DNA of 9,583 bases. Origin: SIG299 sp045531895. GTDB lineage: Bacteria > Bacillota > Clostridia > Lachnospirales > Lachnospiraceae. The stretch lies in NCBI GenBank assembly GCA_045531895.1, contig JAZSEW010000104.1, positions 1 through 9,583 of the forward strand, in the 5' to 3' direction. The translations under genes and the position numbers were made by a program. The notes under the pieces were generated by a model. The model was not told the origin of the DNA and searched no databases. It was given only the letters and a program-made list of their open reading frames with translations. Positions 6,002 to 9,583 of the stretch are shown one piece after another. Positions within the stretch are counted from its first letter, which is position 1. Each line of letters opens with the position of its first letter.

Positions 6002-7702
6002 ATGGAAGAACAAACACGTTATATTCATTATCTGGAACACTGTAAAGTGAAGAGTAACGTTGTTTTGCTGGAGTCCCAGCATGGAAGAACACTGGGCGGA
6101 AATATCGCGGCCATTGCCAAGGAGCTTGCAACGGCGCCGGAGTATAAAAGTTTTAAAATATGGCTTTCCTGCCAGGAAGGCCATATGGAGGAAATAACGG
6201 CTGTGCTTTTAAAACGTGGTCTGACAGGAATCCGACCGGTGCTGATGGGAAGCAGACAGTACTTTAAGCTGCTTGCTACAGCAAAGTATCTGATAAATGA
6301 CAATACATTTATCCGGGATTTTATCAAACGTCCGGAGCAGGTGTATTTGAATACATGGCACGGTACTCCGTTAAAAACACTGGGAAGAAAGATAAAAGAT
6401 GATTTCGGCATGATAGGAAATGCACAACGTAATTTCCTGTGTGCGGATTATTTGTTGTGCCCGAATGAACTGACCATGCGGAGTCTTACGGAAGATTACA
6501 TGATAGAAAATCTTGGTAATACAAGGCTGCTGCTTTCCGGTTATCCGCGAAATACGGAGTTTCTTGATGAGGAACGCCGGGCCGCAGTTCGGAAAGAATG
6601 TGGCTTTGACAATATGGAAATTTATGCATATCTTCCAACCTGGCGAGGTGTTTTAAACCAGGTAGCGAACGATGAGCAGAATGAACAGCTGACAAGCTAT
6701 TTTGAGGAACTGGACGGCTTTCTTAAAGAAAATCAGCGAGTATATGTAAAACTGCACCCGATGAACAGCAAAGGAATTAATCTGTCAAAGTTTAAACGGG
6801 TGCTTCCGTTTCCAAAGGCATATGAAACATATGAGTTTTTAAATGCAACGGATGGTCTGATTACCGACTATTCCAGTGTGTTTTTTGACTATGCCATTAC
6901 AGGTAGAAAAATTTTACTTTTTACTTATGACAAGGAGGAATATACATCGAATCGTGGATTCTATTTTTCCATGGACGAACTTCCGTTTCCGCAGGCTTCG
7001 ACAGTGTCAGAACTGGCAACTTACATTAATGAACCGAAATCTTATGACGATACGGCATTTCGGAAAAAATTCTGTGCCTATGATAATAAGGATGCTACAA
7101 AAGTTTTATGCCGGCGGGTGTTTTTTGAGAGTACCGGTCCGTTGATGGAGGAGAGAACCGTAAAGGATAATGGAAAAAAGAATGTCTTTTTGTATGGTGG
7201 TCCGCTAAATACCGGACGTACTACAGAACGGTTATTTGAATTGTTAAGCGGTTTGGATACGACAAAATACAATTATACATTGATTTATAAAATGGAAGAA
7301 GTGTGTTATCGGCAGAAGCAGCTGTTAAGGTTACCGGACGGAATGAACTATATGGGGTTCTATGAGGCGTTCAGTTTGTCGGAAAAACAGTTGGAGCAGT
7401 ATATCGAATGGAGGAAAAGTAAGAAGGTACCTTCTGCAACGGAAAAGAAATTAATTCAGCATCTGGTGAAAAATGAAAAACAGAGGCTGTTTACGGATTG
7501 TCGGATAGACTATGTACTGGATTTTAGCGGAAGCAACGATGAAACGGTGTTGGTACTGTCTGATTTTCCAATGAGCCGTTTTAAAATGCAGAATACATCC
7601 AGAGCGATAAACCGTCAGTTAACCGGTGTATTAGAAGATACAACGCTGGAGGTTACTTCTGCAAAACAGGTAGAGGAACTGTTGGCACAGAAATTGAAAT
7701 AG
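6002..7702 (+). CDS. CDP-glycerol:glycerophosphotransferase (TagF/TagB-like) with a truncated glycosyltransferase tail
   Basis: This 566-residue protein is expected to transfer sn-glycerol phosphate from CDP-glycerol onto a lipid-linked or glycan acceptor at the inner membrane face, releasing CMP. Its Glyphos_transf domain (about 15-370) has every key motif: NTWHGTPLKTLG with His120, GMIGNAQRNF (136-145), YLPTWRG with Trp214 and Arg215, VKLHP with His252, and DGLITDYSS (288-292 for TDYSS). From Asp389 (DNGKKNVFLYGG) it carries the same start of a GT-B fold as its upstream neighbour, alignable to about residue 540 (TKYNY, YMGFYE, CRIDYV). It then stops, lacking the second Rossmann half with the nucleotide-sugar site, so this part should have no glycosyltransferase activity. 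Start ATG 6002 follows GGAGG at 5991-5995. Whether it polymerises or adds single units cannot be told. TagD, two genes upstream, makes its donor. Confidence 0.9.
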   Translation: MEEQTRYIHYLEHCKVKSNVVLLESQHGRTLGGNIAAIAKELATAPEYKSFKIWLSCQEGHMEEITAVLLKRGLTGIRPVLMGSRQYFKLLATAKYLINDNTFIRDFIKRPEQVYLNTWHGTPLKTLGRKIKDDFGMIGNAQRNFLCADYLLCPNELTMRSLTEDYMIENLGNTRLLLSGYPRNTEFLDEERRAAVRKECGFDNMEIYAYLPTWRGVLNQVANDEQNEQLTSYFEELDGFLKENQRVYVKLHPMNSKGINLSKFKRVLPFPKAYETYEFLNATDGLITDYSSVFFDYAITGRKILLFTYDKEEYTSNRGFYFSMDELPFPQASTVSELATYINEPKSYDDTAFRKKFCAYDNKDATKVLCRRVFFESTGPLMEERTVKDNGKKNVFLYGGPLNTGRTTERLFELLSGLDTTKYNYTLIYKMEEVCYRQKQLLRLPDGMNYMGFYEAFSLSEKQLEQYIEWRKSKKVPSATEKKLIQHLVKNEKQRLFTDCRIDYVLDFSGSNDETVLVLSDFPMSRFKMQNTSRAINRQLTGVLEDTTLEVTSAKQVEELLAQKLK

Positions 7703-7717
7703 CAAGGAGATAAAGGA

Positions 7718-9328
7718 ATGAGGACTCAGAAGAAAAAACACCGGCTGCTGCTTTTTGCAACAGTTTTTATGGTATTGGTGATGTGCTGCTACAAAGAAGA
7801 ACAGATGGTCCAGGCGGCAGAACGGGAGATTACGGTCTCTTCCGGATGTAGTGCGGATGAAATTCAGGCAGCATTGGATGAAAACGCAGATGGTCAGTAT
7901 GATAAGCTGACTGTGAAAATTCCGGCAGGTACTTACCGTCTGGATACAACATTGTATATATATTCCAATACAACCATAGAGGCAGACAAAGATGCCATCC
8001 TTAAGAAGATGGATAACCACAACGGAAAAGAGTCTTATGGTCCTATGCTGGAAAATAGCATCCGAAATGATAAGGGTGGTTATGGAAATTGCCATGATAT
8101 TGCGATTATTGGTGGTGTCTGGGACAGTATTGAAGTTATGAAGAACAGCGTAGGAACAGAAAGCTTTCGTTTGATACACTGTGATGAAGTAACGATAAAG
8201 GATGCTGTGATTTGCAATGTTCCGGACGGAAGTCATCTGATTGTACTGGCAGGAACCAGCAATGTCCTGATTGATAATTGCGAATTTTACGGTTATAGTG
8301 ATGGCAATGCGAAGGAACATAAAGAAGCAGTACAGTTAGATATAGTCCATGACTCCAAAATTGTTCCTACCATGCAGGAGTCACAGGTGAAGTGGGATGA
8401 CCTTCCATGTAAGAATGTCACGATTTCCAATTGTAATTTTCATGATTTTTCCAGAGCAATCGGAAGCCATACTGCAGTAAAAGGTGTATTGCATGAAGGG
8501 ATTAAAATTAGTGGAAATACGATTACCAATATGTCGGATACGGCAATCAAGCTGTTTAATTACAAAGATACACTGGTAGAAAAAAATACCATTACCAATT
8601 GTGTGGAAGGTGTGCTCGTTTATACCGATATGAAGGGGCTTACTTCAAAAGACTATATGGAACCGCTTTCCGGACAGGCAGCCAATCTTCCGAGTGATTA
8701 CAATATCGTAATCAGTAATAATGAATTTAAAAAGATGAAAATGAGTGGGGACGACTGGGGCGATGCCGTTCGAATTATGGGTAGCTCCAAATTGCCGATG
8801 GCAGGAGTAACGGTTATTAATAATTTTATAGAGGATATGGAACGATACGGAGTGTATGCAACAGAGGCAACGAATGTTAAGATGATTGCAAATCGGTTAA
8901 AGGATATTGAAAAAGTTGGCTTGTACGCTACGACAAACTGTAAACAAGTAACGATTTCCAGAAACAGGGTGCAGAATTGTGGTGGTTATGGTATCTTTTT
9001 GGGAAATTCGCTGGGCGGCAGTATTTATGGTAATACGGTAAAAGAAGCAGGACTTAAAGATGGAGAACAGATTCACGGTATTTATGTTTATAAATGCAGC
9101 GGTACCGGTCGGGCAGATGCGGTCGTTATTAGCAAAAATACGGTAGAAGGAAATGACCGTGCCGGCTCGCAGGGAATTAAGGTAAGTACTTCTGATTATG
9201 TTTCTGTTACGGGAAATGTAGTACGCCGTACCAAGGACAGGGGAATTTATGTGTATTCCTGTAAGGATGCAAAAGTGGAAAAGAATCAGATTACAGAAGC
9301 AGGAAAAAAAGGTACAGGAGTAAATTAA
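7718..9328 (+). CDS. Secreted right-handed parallel beta-helix protein
   Basis: The 536-residue product begins with a basic N-terminus (KKKHR), a hydrophobic stretch (about 10-24) and a likely signal-peptidase site near VQAA (31-34), so it should be exported. The mature part opens with a cap typical of pectate-lyase-superfamily folds (IPAGTYRLDTTLYI, NTTIEA). It then shows about a dozen beta-helix coils with N-x-I and G-I/V-x-V steps, e.g. NVTISNCNF, GIKISGNTI, GVTVINNFI, KQVTISRNRV and YVSVTGNVV. Such helices bind, cleave or epimerise polysaccharides, or serve as surface scaffolds. I see no certain catalytic signature, so activity is left open. AAGGAG at 7704-7709 supports the ATG. It sits 15 bp after the glycerophosphotransferase gene, which suggests action on the same polymer outside the cell. 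The final coil ends abruptly (KKGTGVN), so a short C-terminal cap or slight truncation is possible. Confidence 0.85.
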   Translation: MRTQKKKHRLLLFATVFMVLVMCCYKEEQMVQAAEREITVSSGCSADEIQAALDENADGQYDKLTVKIPAGTYRLDTTLYIYSNTTIEADKDAILKKMDNHNGKESYGPMLENSIRNDKGGYGNCHDIAIIGGVWDSIEVMKNSVGTESFRLIHCDEVTIKDAVICNVPDGSHLIVLAGTSNVLIDNCEFYGYSDGNAKEHKEAVQLDIVHDSKIVPTMQESQVKWDDLPCKNVTISNCNFHDFSRAIGSHTAVKGVLHEGIKISGNTITNMSDTAIKLFNYKDTLVEKNTITNCVEGVLVYTDMKGLTSKDYMEPLSGQAANLPSDYNIVISNNEFKKMKMSGDDWGDAVRIMGSSKLPMAGVTVINNFIEDMERYGVYATEATNVKMIANRLKDIEKVGLYATTNCKQVTISRNRVQNCGGYGIFLGNSLGGSIYGNTVKEAGLKDGEQIHGIYVYKCSGTGRADAVVISKNTVEGNDRAGSQGIKVSTSDYVSVTGNVVRRTKDRGIYVYSCKDAKVEKNQITEAGKKGTGVN

Positions 9329-9330
9329 AG

Positions 9331-9583
9331 ATGAAAAGAAAAATATATGGAATGATTGCTATTGTAGGAATCAGTATGTTTACTGTGGCATGTGCAGGAA
9401 AAGAAACATCAGCAGAAGTGCCAACAAAGGCATTAACTCCGACAGTGGCACCGATAGCAACAGCAACACAAGCGGTCGAACCGACCACTGAGCCAACAGT
9501 GACACCAGCGCCGACGGCGACACAAGCGGTCGAACCGACCACTGAACCAACAGCGACGCCGGAACCAACGGCAACACCGGAAC
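9331..9583 (+). CDS. Lipoprotein with Pro/Thr-rich repeat linker, N-terminal part, cut by window edge
   Basis: Eighty-four codons are visible. The N-terminus MKRKIYG, a hydrophobic core and TVACAG make a lipoprotein signal, with Cys21 the expected diacylglyceryl-modified residue after signal peptidase II cleavage. What follows is a low-complexity linker rich in Pro, Thr, Ala and Glu that includes an 18-residue tandem repeat (from residue 45). Such linkers usually hold a folded domain away from the membrane through the wall; that domain lies beyond the right edge, so its function is unknown. Start ATG 9331 comes 2 bp after the beta-helix gene's stop, with AGGAG at 9316-9320 inside that gene's end, implying translational coupling. 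Membrane anchoring fits a surface role alongside the secreted beta-helix protein. Confidence 0.82.
   Translation, partial: MKRKIYGMIAIVGISMFTVACAGKETSAEVPTKALTPTVAPIATATQAVEPTTEPTVTPAPTATQAVEPTTEPTATPEPTATPE
9463..9570 (+). repeat. 54-bp tandem repeat coding an 18-residue Pro/Thr-rich unit
   Basis: Two in-frame copies (9463-9516 and 9517-9570) encode ATQAVEPTTEPTVTPAPT and then the same unit with Val/Ala and Ala/Glu changes. A 26-bp block (9466-9491, 9520-9545) is identical at the DNA level, which points to recent duplication. The beginning of a related unit follows to the window end. Confidence 0.85.

Noticed and set aside
7718..7792. Lipoprotein signal (Cys23/Cys24) in the beta-helix protein
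   Set aside because: The residues before the cysteines are Val-Met rather than a small residue at -1, so a lipobox is not met; an ordinary Sec signal ending near VQAA fits better.
7631..8320. Long open frame on the minus strand across the start of the beta-helix gene
   Set aside because: It lies antisense to a well-supported gene, has an improbable Ile/Cys-rich composition, no ribosome binding site and no recognisable domain.
9291..9577. Val/Ala-rich minus-strand frames at the right edge
   Set aside because: They are complements of the Pro/Thr-rich lipoprotein repeat; low complexity keeps every frame open.

Overview
The window looks like chromosomal DNA of a low-to-moderate GC Firmicute, most likely a clostridial gut-type bacterium of the Lachnospiraceae. 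That placement is inferred from strong AGGAGG-type ribosome binding sites, TTGxxx/TATAAT promoters, the protein flavour of the topoisomerase genes, a TagD-type cytidylyltransferase and Gram-positive export signals. No search was run, so it is a judgement and not a measurement.

Left part (1-2940, minus strand): a type IIA topoisomerase pair, parE followed by the 5' part of parC, which runs off the left edge. In most genomes these two genes are nearly contiguous. Here 572 bp separate them. The gap holds the broken, AT-rich C-terminal two-thirds of a SAM-dependent methyltransferase (one frameshift, N-terminus missing) and a roughly 100-bp inverted repeat that begins directly after the parE stop codon.

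Middle (2941-3135): a divergent promoter region. It has a good promoter for parE on the minus strand, a -10-rich promoter for the rightward genes, and a perfect 10-bp inverted repeat between them that could be an operator.

Right part (3136-9583, plus strand): five tightly packed genes (gaps 18, 16, 15 and 2 bp, no visible terminator) that form a cell-surface glycopolymer operon. TagD makes CDP-glycerol. Next come two large paralogous proteins built on the same plan, a CDP-glycerol:glycerophosphotransferase (TagF/TagB-like) domain followed by a GT4-like glycosyltransferase. Their decay is complementary. The first (814 aa) has a complete GT4 module, but its glycerophosphotransferase domain has lost the catalytic histidines and neighbouring motifs. 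The second (566 aa) has an intact glycerophosphotransferase site, but its GT4 part stops after the first Rossmann half. They look like a duplicated bifunctional enzyme whose two activities have been divided between the copies. After them come a secreted right-handed beta-helix protein and a lipoprotein with a Pro/Thr-rich repeat linker, cut by the right edge. A plausible reading is synthesis of a glycerol-phosphate-containing, glycosylated surface polymer inside the cell, with two exported proteins that bind or modify it outside. Most ordinary content is confidently identified; the split-function pair is the part most worth following up.
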